A stretch of DNA of 64,000 nucleotides from Saprospiraceae bacterium (GTDB lineage Bacteria; Bacteroidota; Bacteroidia; Chitinophagales; Saprospiraceae): contig JADJYH010000027.1 in assembly GCA_016719855.1 (NCBI GenBank), positions 1 through 64,000 on the forward strand, given 5' to 3'. This document shows, one piece after another, positions 55,898 to 63,835 of this stretch (position 1 is its first letter; every line of letters starts with the position of its first letter). A program made the position numbers and the translations under genes. The notes beneath the pieces were generated by a model, which saw only the letters and a program-made list of their open reading frames with translations, was not told the origin of the DNA and did no database searches.

Positions 55898-58357
55898 CTA
55901 GTCCATCGGTGAGTGTTTTTTCAACCATATCAACACCATCCGCAGCTGCGAATATGAATACTTCTCCCCAAAATGCTCCCTCGCCTCCCCCGTGTTCGTC
56001 GTGTTCTTTTCGGTGAAAAAAGCGGCTATTTCGGCCACTTTCGCTTTGTCTATCAAGGCATGGATGTCCAGCTCGCCCGTGCCAACGTAGTGCGCCAAGT
56101 GCCCCTCGATGGTGCCTGCCACGAAGCCCCGTTCGGCTGCGATTTCGTCAATCGTCTTGCCCGACTTGAACAGTTCGAGGCTCACGGCCTTGGTGTCCTG
56201 CTTGGGTGGTGGCGGTGGTTCGGCGGCAGCCATCAGGTTGACGGGGATGTTTTTTGCGGAGCAATATTTTTCAATGATGCCCGTGATGGCTGCACCGAAG
56301 CGCTTCAGTTTGGACTCGCCGATGCCCTTTATTTGCTTGAGCGTTGCTGAGTCCGTGGGCAAAAACGTCACCAACTCCAATAGTGTCTTCGTGGGCAACA
56401 CCTCGTACAGCTCCAACCCCATGTCGTCCGCCAGTTCCTTGCGCCATTGCGCCAGCCGGGAATAAAGCTCTGGGTGCGGCGTGTTCCTCGGTGCGCTGGG
56501 CATGGCCGAGGCGGTTGGTGCGGTGCTTTTTGCGGCCAAGAAATCCAGTTCCGCATTCGTTTTCGCACGGATGTAACCGTGGGTGGAAAAGGCGGTTTGG
56601 CAGGCAGTGAAACAGGCGTTTTTTACAAAAATCTCTTTTTGTAGGCTGTCCAATAACTCCAACACAGTCTTTTTCACGGCCTTGTTGTCGGTCACGAGGT
56701 GTATGTTTTTTGCCTCCGGCAAAATCTCGTTCATCAGTTTTTCGGAGAAATAGGCGCTCGCTTTTTGCAGTCGCTGGCGCAATGCCTCCTGCTCCTCCGG
56801 CAGTTCCGGCTGCCCGAAATATTGTTGGAGCTGTGGCAAAAACTTGTCGGCCATCGTGAACACCTCCGCCTCGGCCTTCTCGGCCAGCGCCTTGAACTGA
56901 GCCATGCCCGCCGCCGAGAGCGTGCCGGAGTGCTCCAGGAACTGGCGGTTCAGTTGTTCGAACAGCCGCTTCATGGCCTTGAAACTGAACAGCTCCCGCA
57001 GGAGCGCTTGCTGGTACTCCCGCTTCGATTGGTGCAGGTGGGCCTCGTCGGGGGCGTTCTTGTCGGCCTCGTCGGTGTAGTCCTTCACCACCGAGTCAGT
57101 TTTCACGCTGTGGAAGGCGATTTTGGTGCGCAGCACGATGCCCTCGAAACTCTTGCAGCGGCTCAGTGCTACATAGACCTGGCCGTGCGCAAATGCCGCC
57201 TGTGCATCAATGATGGCCCGCTCGAAAGTGAGGCCCTGGCTCTTGTGGATGGTGATGGCCCAGGCCAGTTTCAGCGGGTACTGCGTGAAGGTGCCGAGCA
57301 GGTCTTCCTTCACCTCCTTCGACTTTTCGTCGAGGCTGTACTTGATGTTCTGCCAATCGGCGGGCGCCACGGCGATGTCCGATGGTTCGTCCTTGCAGCG
57401 CACGTAGATTTCGCCTTCGGCAAAACGGGTGATTTTGCCGATTTTGCCATTGAAAAAACGCTTTTCCGGCCCGATGTCGTTCTTGACGAACATGACCTGT
57501 GCGCCCGTTTTGAACTCCAACGTCTGCTCGGTGGGGTAGGCCATTTCGGGGAAGTCGCCCTCGATTTTTGCCTTGAAAACATGCGCCGTTTCTGGAAGGG
57601 ACGCCAGCTTGCGGGCGTTGATGTCATGGGCGGCGGCATTGGTGGCAGTGAGCGTGATGTAGTCGTCTGTTTCGGCGGGCTGGAAGTCGGGGACGTAGCG
57701 GGTGTTGAGGGTTTGGAGCACCGCATCGTCGAGCTTGTTGTTCCGCACCTTGTTCAGCAGGTCAATGAAAGTCTGATCGCTCTGGCGGTAGATGTGCTTC
57801 AGTTCGATGGCGACGGGGCCGGTTTTTTGCAGGGCGAGGCTGCTGAAAAAATAGGGCGTTTGGTAGTGCTGGCGCAACATTTCCCACTCCTCCTGCTTCA
57901 CCACGGGCGGCAGTTGGTGGAGGTCGCCAATCATGAGCAGTTGCACGCCGCCGAAGGGCTTGGAGTGGTCACGGTAGCGGCGCAGCACCTCGTCCACGGC
58001 GTCGAGGAGGTCGGCCCGCACCATGCTGATTTCGTCAATCACGAGGAGGTCGAGGCTGCGGATGAGGCTGATTTTTTGCCCCGAAAAACGGCGCTGTTTG
58101 CTCTCGTCACGGGTGGCGCCGGGCAGGTGCAGCCCAAATGGCAGTTGGAACATCGAGTGCAGCGTCATCCCCCCGGCATTGATGGCGGCCACCCCGGTCG
58201 GTGCCGTGACCACCATCCGCTTGAAGCCCTCCTCCTTGATGCGGTGGAGGAAGGTGGTCTTTCCGGTGCCCGCCTTGCCCGTGAGGTAGATGTTCTTGTT
58301 GGTGTTCCGCACGTAGTCGAACGCCAGGTCAAGTTGTGGGTTGGTGAGTATGGTCAT
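55898..58357 (-). CDS. PIF1/RecD2-like SF1 helicase with HRDC and HTH C-terminus
   Basis: 819 residues. Walker A GKAGTGKTTF near residue 28, Walker B LLVIDEISM near residue 105, IGDLHQLPPV, then WAITIHKSQGLTFERAII and YVALSRCKSFEG, all SF1 helicase motifs of the PIF1 type. The second half has an HRDC domain (LYSRLAQWRKELADDMGLELYEVLP near 640) and a helix-turn-helix domain of the helicase C-terminal type (LELFKSGKTIDEIAAERGFVAGTIEGHL near 730). It unwinds DNA or RNA:DNA in repair or replication. Confidence 0.9.
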   Translation of the reverse strand: MTILTNPQLDLAFDYVRNTNKNIYLTGKAGTGKTTFLHRIKEEGFKRMVVTAPTGVAAINAGGMTLHSMFQLPFGLHLPGATRDESKQRRFSGQKISLIRSLDLLVIDEISMVRADLLDAVDEVLRRYRDHSKPFGGVQLLMIGDLHQLPPVVKQEEWEMLRQHYQTPYFFSSLALQKTGPVAIELKHIYRQSDQTFIDLLNKVRNNKLDDAVLQTLNTRYVPDFQPAETDDYITLTATNAAAHDINARKLASLPETAHVFKAKIEGDFPEMAYPTEQTLEFKTGAQVMFVKNDIGPEKRFFNGKIGKITRFAEGEIYVRCKDEPSDIAVAPADWQNIKYSLDEKSKEVKEDLLGTFTQYPLKLAWAITIHKSQGLTFERAIIDAQAAFAHGQVYVALSRCKSFEGIVLRTKIAFHSVKTDSVVKDYTDEADKNAPDEAHLHQSKREYQQALLRELFSFKAMKRLFEQLNRQFLEHSGTLSAAGMAQFKALAEKAEAEVFTMADKFLPQLQQYFGQPELPEEQEALRQRLQKASAYFSEKLMNEILPEAKNIHLVTDNKAVKKTVLELLDSLQKEIFVKNACFTACQTAFSTHGYIRAKTNAELDFLAAKSTAPTASAMPSAPRNTPHPELYSRLAQWRKELADDMGLELYEVLPTKTLLELVTFLPTDSATLKQIKGIGESKLKRFGAAITGIIEKYCSAKNIPVNLMAAAEPPPPPKQDTKAVSLELFKSGKTIDEIAAERGFVAGTIEGHLAHYVGTGELDIHALIDKAKVAEIAAFFTEKNTTNTGEAREHFGEKYSYSQLRMVLIWLKKHSPMD

Positions 58358-58638
58358 CTCAAAGTTGTTTTAAGGTTGGCGAAAGGTAGATGTTCTGTGG
58401 GAAAGCCAGCATAAATGGTCAAGATTCTGGCATTGCTCCGCAAAATGAGGTGCGGATTCGAGGAATTCGGGCGGTGATTTCGTTTAGGAAAGGTACGAGG
58501 GCAACACCCTACATCTGTGTTTTACGGAAACGCTACGCTGTTTGCCAAAGCCTCGCTCGCTTCGGACAGCACCAATTGGTTATAACCTACCTTTGGTTTT
58601 CGAAGAAAAAAATTATTTTTGTTTAAAAATCAGTCAAT
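58358..58638. other. Intergenic region before the conflict island
   Basis: 280 bp between the divergent helicase and TA genes. It contains the TA promoter at its right end and a TACCTTTC near-match to a -7 box for the helicase. No gene seen. Confidence 0.5.
58614..58621 (+). promoter_or_regulatory. -7 box of the second TA module (TATTTTTG)
   Basis: 18 nt before the ATG at 58639. The leader matches that of the TA module at 45346. Confidence 0.55.
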
Positions 58639-58878
58639 ATGAATGCATTGGAAATCAGGGGCGCATTTATCAGCCTGTTGGTAGAAGTGGATGACACCGA
58701 ACTACTGCGAAAAATGCTTGAAAAATGCGTGGAAATGGTAAAACGGGTAGATATGCTCGACGACCTGCCTCCCGAAGTCGTCGCGGCACTCGAAGCCATC
58801 GAACTCGACGAGAACTTGAGCGACACCGTTCCGAATGAAGAAGCCTTCAAAACCTTCCGGGCATGGCAAAAACAGTAG
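58639..58878 (+). CDS. Antitoxin-like protein of the second TA module
   Basis: 79 residues, helical and acidic (ELLRKMLEKCVEMVKRVDMLDDLPPEVVAALEAIELDENL). The end overlaps the toxin ATG by 16 bp. Small proteins of this kind accompany ParE toxins in Bacteroidota. Confidence 0.65.
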   Translation: MNALEIRGAFISLLVEVDDTELLRKMLEKCVEMVKRVDMLDDLPPEVVAALEAIELDENLSDTVPNEEAFKTFRAWQKQ

Positions 58879-59158
58879 TTTGGAAACAAAAGCCAACCAA
58901 CAAATCCTCGAAATCGAGGCGTACCTACTCGAAAATTTCTCCAGACGGGAAGTTGACAAGTTTCTGGACAAGCTCTACCAAAAACTGGAAATGCTGGAAA
59001 AATTTCCCGAAAGCGGCCAGCGCACCCGCTTCAAAACTATTCGGCGGCTGCGCATCAATCGCCTTACCAGTCTCTTTTACCGGATACAAGGCTCCTACAT
59101 CGTCATCCACTTTGTTTGGAACAACCGCCAAGATCCAAGCAAAAATCCTTTTTCGTAG
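58863..59158 (+). CDS. RelE/ParE family toxin (frameshift near the N-terminus)
   Basis: The start MAKTVVWKQK at 58863 is in one frame and the rest (ANQQILEIEAYLLENFSRREVDKFL to FVWNNRQDPSKNPF) in another. One missing A in the A4 run near 58890 joins them to about 98 residues. FKTIRRLRINRLTSLFYRIQGSYIVIHFVW is typical of ParE. It ends close to the first STAND fragment. Confidence 0.75.
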
Positions 59159-59181
59159 CCCATCCTTCTATGGTCTTCCTG

Positions 59182-59260
59182 CAACAGGCGATGTCGGAAG
59201 CGCCAAGTCGCACCGTCCGTTTCGAGGAGGTGGCGGGCGGTCATTTCGTTCAGGAAATCA
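59182..59260 (-). pseudogene. STAND NTPase 3'-end fragment, copy 1
   Basis: On the minus strand it encodes DFLNEMTARHLLETDGATWRFRHRLLQE, the last part of NACHT/STAND-type NTPases. The same fragment occurs at 59861-59947 and 60643-60719. It follows the end of the minus-strand ParE gene directly. Confidence 0.8.
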
Positions 59261-59269
59261 ACGGTACGC

Positions 59270-59563
59270 TTATCGTTCCTGCCAACGCTGTGGATTTCTG
59301 CTGGCATGGATAATGGCGACAACTACAATCACGTCACCATGCAACTCAAAAATAATAAGGTAAGGAAATCGGGCGGGCAATGCCTTCCGCCGCTGTTGGT
59401 AAACCACTGGATGAGATTTCGGAATTGACAAAATGCGCTGCACCACCTCGTCAATGGCATCCATGAATTCCAGACCTAGTCCAGTTCTTTGCTGCTCGTA
59501 CCAGTCGTGGGCGTCCTGGATTTCTTCGAGCGCCAATTGGTGGAAAATGAGCGTGTAGCTCAT
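59270..59563 (-). CDS. RelE/ParE family toxin (cassette 1)
   Basis: 97 residues from the ATG at 59563 (MSYTLIFHQLALEEIQDAHDWYEQQ). It has the ParE pattern with GLGLEFMDAIDEVVQRILSIPKSHPVVYQQRRKALPARFPYLIIFELH and the ending HASRNPQRW. Its start overlaps the antitoxin stop (ATGA). The cassette lies between fragment copies 1 and 2. Confidence 0.85.
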   Translation of the reverse strand: MSYTLIFHQLALEEIQDAHDWYEQQRTGLGLEFMDAIDEVVQRILSIPKSHPVVYQQRRKALPARFPYLIIFELHGDVIVVVAIIHASRNPQRWQER

Positions 59564-59781
59564 TGTTGCTGCACTTTTGCCCGGACTTCCTGCCAAGTAT
59601 AGGTTTTTGCCGTGCCATCAAGGTAGGAGGCCGTGCGTCGGTCAAGTTCCTGCTTCCATTCCTCGCTCAACTCGAACTCGCCTGCATCTTCCCGTAGCGA
59701 ATCGAGGATGTACTGTACAAAAAGGATGCGCTCAACGGCGCTTAGTTTGCGAACTTCTTCTTTCAGTACTGAAGCGGTCAT
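59560..59781 (-). CDS. Addiction module antitoxin (cassette 1)
   Basis: 73 residues from the ATG at 59781 (MTASVLKEEVRKLSAVERILFVQYILDSL). It matches the putative addiction module component family (LSxxERxxLVxxILDSL; later LDRRTASYLDGTAKTYTWQEVRAK). ATGA overlap with the ParE gene. Confidence 0.85.
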   Translation of the reverse strand: MTASVLKEEVRKLSAVERILFVQYILDSLREDAGEFELSEEWKQELDRRTASYLDGTAKTYTWQEVRAKVQQQ

Positions 59782-59798
59782 GGCAGATGGATTTTGTA

Positions 59799-59806
59799 CA
59801 AAGCTA
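59799..59806 (-). promoter_or_regulatory. -7 box of cassette 1 (TAGCTTTG on minus)
   Basis: CAAAGCTA on plus, 17 bp before the antitoxin ATG. The surrounding CAGTAGCTTTGTANAAAATCC stretch is shared with cassette 2. Confidence 0.6.
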
Positions 59807-59860
59807 CTGTTTTGGGAGAGTTTTGGAAACTCGTCAGCCTCCCTTCCACTGTTCCGCAAA

Positions 59861-59947
59861 ATGCTCCTGCAAAATCCGGTGGCGGAAGCGCCGAGTGGCG
59901 GCGTCGATTTCGAGGAGGTTTCGAGCGGTCATTTCGTTCAGGAAATG
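59861..59947 (-). pseudogene. STAND NTPase 3'-end fragment, copy 2
   Basis: Minus-strand FLNEMTARNLLEIDAATRRFRHRILQEHFAEQWKGG and stop. It lies between the DUF5615 gene end and the cassette 1 promoter. TTTCGAGGAGGT and GCGGTCATTTCGTTCAGGAA are identical to copy 1. Confidence 0.8.
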
Positions 59948-59962
59948 GACGAAGCACAGGTG

Positions 59963-60326
59963 CTACCGCACTGGCAGTCTTTTAACTCGAATGTTCCGAT
60001 CGGTAATCGTCACCATAGCCCCGGCGGTCAATGCTTCCCGCAGGTTTTCAAGATGTTGGAGCATGGTTTTTTGAAGATGGCAGTGGTCATCGTATCAGTC
60101 CGGAAAGTAATGACAGAGGAAGTTGCAGCTTGCAATCGCCACGAGACGGGAGAAATCGAGGTCAAAAGTGATGATGGTTTGTTGGTTTTGCTTTGCATGT
60201 TCCAATGATGATTGCGTCATCCGTTTCATCCAGCCCGACGTCGAATACATGCACTGCCTCGTGGCCCAATCCATTCAGGATTTCCGCAAAGGAAAGCGGC
60301 ATGTTTTCATCAATCAGGAATTTCAT
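59963..60326 (-). pseudogene. DUF5615 PIN-like toxin (cassette 2), frame broken
   Basis: Begins MKFLIDENMPLSFAEILNGLGHEAVHVFDVG, the PIN-like DUF5615 N-terminus with its Asp/Glu, and continues in other frames with EHAKQNQQTIITFDLDFSRLVAIA and SVITFRTDTMTT, ending NIRVKRLPVR at 59963. Three or more shifts in 360 bp. It is paired with the DUF433 gene by an ATGA overlap. These breaks may be real decay or assembly errors. Confidence 0.7.
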
Positions 60327-60583
60327 CAGGCGGCCATTTCAATGGGGTAAAATTGGTCTTGCAACTGGCTCGAAGCAAATGCCAGGGCTTGCAGGATGTC
60401 CGCTTCTTTCAAGCGGGGAAACTCTTTGAGCAGGGTCGGGATGTCCATGCCGCCCGCCATGTTGGCGAGTATGGCGGAAACGGTGATGCGGGTGCCAGCG
60501 ATGTGCGGCCTGCCCGTGCAAACCTTTGGGTCAACGGCGATGCGAGGGTATTGCGGGAAGATTGGCTGCTTGTTGTCTTTCAT
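60326..60583 (-). CDS. DUF433 antitoxin (cassette 2)
   Basis: 85 residues from the ATG at 60583. DUF433 core RIAVDPKVCTGRPHIAGTRITVSAILANMAGG and HTH-like KEFPRLKEADILQALAFA. DUF433-DUF5615 pairs are VapBC-like TA modules. It is bordered by fragment copies 2 and 3. Confidence 0.88.
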   Translation of the reverse strand: MKDNKQPIFPQYPRIAVDPKVCTGRPHIAGTRITVSAILANMAGGMDIPTLLKEFPRLKEADILQALAFASSQLQDQFYPIEMAA

Positions 60584-60600
60584 GGCTGGCGGATTTTTTA

Positions 60601-60608
60601 CAAAGCTA
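60601..60608 (-). promoter_or_regulatory. -7 box of cassette 2 (TAGCTTTG on minus)
   Basis: CAAAGCTA on plus, 17 bp before the DUF433 ATG; same context and distance as cassette 1. Confidence 0.6.
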
Positions 60609-60642
60609 CTGGTTTTTTGCTTCATTCTCCCGCCACTGCCCG

Positions 60643-60719
60643 GCAAAATACTCCTGCAAAATCCGGTGACGGAAGCGCCATGTGGCACCGTCCGTTTCGA
60701 GGAGGTGGTAGGCGGTCAG
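60643..60719 (-). pseudogene. STAND NTPase 3'-end fragment, copy 3
   Basis: Minus-strand LTAYHLLETDGATWRFRHRILQEYFAGQWRENEAKNQ and stop. The likeness to copies 1 and 2 ends abruptly at about 60719, where the plus-strand EAD11 leader begins. Confidence 0.8.
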
Positions 60720-60760
60720 ATTTGACAATTCTTGAAAATTCCCCAAATCCTTCCCTTAAT

Positions 60761-60768
60761 TACATTTG
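60761..60768 (+). promoter_or_regulatory. -7 box of the EAD11 operon (TACATTTG)
   Basis: 18 nt before the ATG at 60787 and about 40 bp from the end of fragment copy 3. TTG elements upstream are 26-35 nt away, farther than usual. Confidence 0.5.
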
Positions 60769-60786
60769 ACCCAAACAAACCCTAAT

Positions 60787-61048
60787 ATGGACATCCAACT
60801 TCTACTTACCCAATCCAGACAGTTTATCAGCGAAGCGGAAACCGGCAAGGCATTGGCGATGCTCGAAAATTTCACGGAAGCTCACCAACAGTTGAAGCCC
60901 CTGCAAAACGACATCCTCCAGATTTCCGCCTATTTTTACGAAAACATGGCGGGATGAGCAAGCCGGCATCATTAGCTTCGACAACGCCAGGTTGTGTTTC
61001 AATCAGGTCAACCATCAACTGCTTTCCCTGTTGGAAAACTTGAAATGA
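60787..61048 (+). CDS. EAD11-like effector-associated domain protein (frameshift)
   Basis: About 87 residues: MDIQLLLTQSRQFISEAETG, then QNDILQISAYFYEN and, after one missing base near 60950, ARDEQAGIISFDNARLCFNQVNHQLLSLLENLK. The helical pattern with the GIIS, N-x-V/I-N-xx-LLSLL ending fits effector-associated domain 11, an adaptor domain of bacterial conflict systems. The assignment is by pattern recall, not search. Its stop overlaps the ATG at 61045 (ATGA). Confidence 0.65.
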
Positions 61049-61842
61049 GCGCTTCCCAAAAACGGCGCTTCGGAATGGGTGGCTGCGGCATCGTCTGTGC
61101 TGTCGGCTCCTGACCTCACTGGGAAACTTGACCACGCCCTGCGACCGCAATTTCCGGAGGACTGTGTTCGGGCACTTTTTCGCCGACGCCAGTCCGTGAA
61201 CCTCATTGGCGAAAACGGCGGTGGCAGCAGGCGGTTGCTCGAAGATATCCAAGCCTGTGACCTGCCAGGGGTTTGCATCGCAGAAGTGGACATGAAAAAC
61301 TATGTCGTATCCTACGAAGGATTCCTGCAGGACATCGCCAGTCAACTATGCCCTGAAAATACCTCAGACCGTCTGAATGAATTGACGCGTAGTGCGGCAG
61401 AAACCCACCGCCAGTACATACTGCTCCTGTTCTACAATTTCGATGCCCTGCTCGACGACCCAGTCGGGTTGCATCCCCGCTACGACGTGGAATTCCTCAA
61501 CCAACTCAATGCCCTGCGTACACGCCCCCGCACCCGTCTCCTCTGCGTAACCCAGCACACCGCACAACCAGTCGGTTTCAAAGCGTCGCCCAGCTCCTGG
61601 CTGAACCTCGAACTGATGCGCCCTGCCCGACCTGACCGACCGCCAGATTGCGGCAGAACTGCCCGCTATCCCGAACTGAACTTAGACGATAGCGCTTGAA
61701 GGCCTACCTCGTTGAACAAATCGAAACAGAGCCGCTCGCCTACCGCCTCCTCGAACGGGTCATTTACCGCCTTGATGGTGTACAGATAACTCGGGATGCT
61801 TTGAAAATGATGGTGAAAGAACTCAATAAAAACCTGAAATGA
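61045..61842 (+). CDS. AAA-like ATPase of the EAD11 operon (several frameshifts)
   Basis: Main frame from 61079: LDHALRPQFPEDCVRALFRRRQSVNLIG, then a P-loop-like GENGGGSRRLLEDI, DVEFLNQLNALRT and LLCVTQHTAQPV, with YNFDALLDDP as Walker B. The Walker A lysine is absent as read. The C-terminus LTDRQIAAELPAI, NLNLDDSALKAYLVEQIETEPLAYRLLERVIYRLDG needs three more single-base corrections (61622-61700). The ATG at 61045 fits if the A5 run at 61058-61062 is read as A4. The next ATG overlaps its stop. Confidence 0.6.
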
Positions 61843-62632
61843 CCTGGAAGGGAAGGAAAGACCGCAAAAAATACAAAGGAAATGGTTTGGTGGTTAATTT
61901 TTGAGCCAGAATTAGTTATGCGATATTCCAACACAAGACCATTGAGAAGCTTTAGCCGACTTGCATGGAAACCATTTTTCGGTTTATACGCAATTCAATT
62001 CTGCCTACTAATTTTCACCATTCTTATCCTGTTCGTTTTTGATTTGCCAGCACTTTATCCAAATGCATTTTGTAATGAAATTTCAAAGAATGGGAATTAA
62101 TCATCTGAATGTGCCAATTAATCATTTGGGCTATATTTCCAGTGGTAGCCGTCTTGGTTGTTCTCAGTGATTCAGTTGTTTGAGTCATCTCCTATAGGAT
62201 TGTCTTTTTGCTTTTCTTGGAGTTTAATATGGATAAGCGACATTTTTCATAGCTTTTACAAGTTACCTTTCTGCATTATCTCTCGGGTTCGCCATAAATG
62301 GAACTGGGTTTATTCGATTTACCAACAACTGGTTCGGGGGTAATCTTTTTTTCGGGCTGAAGGGAGGTCTAATAATGGCTTTGATTGTAATAGCGGCTTT
62401 TTTTTTTGAGGGCAATATTCAGGAAGGCTTCATAATTGCAATGGTGGTAACCTTAATATATTACAGAATCCCAACTTTCCTCTATTATTCAATATACAAT
62501 ACTCAAGATAAATATTCTCTCAAGCATAATCCACATTACTGGGACGGAGTCATTCCATTAGCCATTATTAATTTAACCCAGGATTTGCCTGAGGTTGCGC
62601 ATTTAAACAATCCTGACTTTGCAGGCATGTAG
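61840..62632 (+). CDS. AT-rich multi-helix membrane protein, probable effector (broken frame)
   Basis: After MTWKGRKDRKKYKGNG at the ATGA overlap the frame breaks. Hydrophobic segments appear in different frames: FFGLYAIQFCLLIFTILILFVF near 61990, a helix near 62200, ALIVIAAFFF near 62380 and IIAMVVTLIYYRI near 62430. Sampled lines have only about 27-33% G+C, far below the rest. Probably one protein of four or more helices, foreign to this chromosome. The final codons run into the STAND fragment. No family recognised. Confidence 0.45.
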
Positions 62633-63835
62633 TATTTCCCGTTCGAGGCTGCCTTCGGGCAAGGCGTTGTAGCCCTCGCCCATTTCCACCAGTTAAAGCC
62701 CAAACCCTGCAGGTGCCATCTGATTTCGCAGTGACCTTGCACGGTGACGTTCCACAAAATCTTCTTCCTCACTGTTAAGATTCTGGATTTCCAGCACGTC
62801 GAAGTTGGGAAGCAGGTCGGTCAGGCGCTCCTCCACTTTTCGGAGTTCGCTTTTCCGGCAGGTCGCCACTACCCGCAGGTTTGGGCGCTGCAATGCCATT
62901 TCGAGCGCCAGGTCGAGGTTTTCGAGGTGCAGGAACTGTTCCAGGTCATCGAAAAAAAGGATGACTTCGGCATTTGTATCCGGCAGGTGGAAGTCTTCCA
63001 TTTGGAAGTCCATTCGTTGCGGAAACCAGACCTCGACGTTTTCCTCCTTCAGGGCATGGCAAAGTTCCAGCACAGCACGAGACTTCCCGGCAAGCGGCTT
63101 GCCAGTGACGATGGTGTGGCGGCATTGGCGGTAGTTGTACAGTAGGCGGTCGTTCAAATAGGGGCGGTTGAGGTAATAGGGACGGAAACCCTGCGAGGGC
63201 TTGGAGCGGGTCTCCAGAATATGCTCCGGCAGGATGTTGGAAATGGGGAGGATGCGGAAATATTTGGTAGTGGGGAGGGGCTTGGCGGTTGTTTTCCGCT
63301 GTTGGTATTCATCGAGGGCTGCTTCTTTTCGAAGGGTGGGCAATGGGAAAACAATTGCTCCCTGTACTGGTTGGGAAAGGCTCGCCCGCAAGAGGAGTTC
63401 CATTGCACGAGGTGACTAAAGGCGCATCATGCTGGCCGCTTCCGGGCAATCGTATTCCCTGCCGTTCGGCTTGAAAAACTGCCGGGCCACGAGTTGTTCC
63501 CACCGTGCAAAATCACAAGGAGCAACCAGCAGTGGAAAGAAGAGAAAACCATCTTCGTCCTGTCTTTTTGCAGGAAATTTTTGAACTCGTGTTCTTCGAT
63601 ATAATCGGAACGGAACGAAGTTACTGCTGTCCAGAAACACGGCGAAATCACCGTCGCTACCTGCGCCTGGATGGATTCCTGCCACAAGCGAGCCTGCGAG
63701 GATTTTATCGTCGTGCCAGAAGTCGGAACCAATGAACCGGGAATGTTTGCCGTGTTTGCTGCAAACCATCTTTGCGAGCTTGAAGTAGTCTTCGTCGGCA
63801 TGGGCGTAGGAGATAAATCCTTTTAGTTTGGTCAT
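62618..63835 (-). pseudogene. TIR-STAND NTPase, 3' part missing, frame broken
   Basis: N-terminal TIR domain (MTKLKGFISYAHADEDYFKL; later FIGSDFWHDDKILAGSLW, then SDYIEEHEFKNFL with the likely catalytic Glu) spread over alternating frames. Then, after an in-frame TAG near 63416, the NTPase part with P-loop VTGKPLAGKSRAVLEL and LFFDDLEQFLHLENLDLALEMAL. Another in-frame TAA is at 62693, and the reading ends EGSLEREILHACK near 62620 where AT-rich sequence begins. The usual sensor region and C-terminus are missing; matching C-terminal fragments lie at 59.2-60.7 kb on the same strand. Confidence 0.7.

Noticed and set aside
56699..58414. A 571-codon plus-strand frame antisense to the helicase
   Set aside because: Shadow of the helicase; low-complexity Leu/Val/Gly/His-rich translation and no promoter.
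59182..60719. Integron attC sites as explanation of the repeated borders
   Set aside because: The repeats encode a protein end, do not show the attC core or fold symmetry, and no integrase is in the window.
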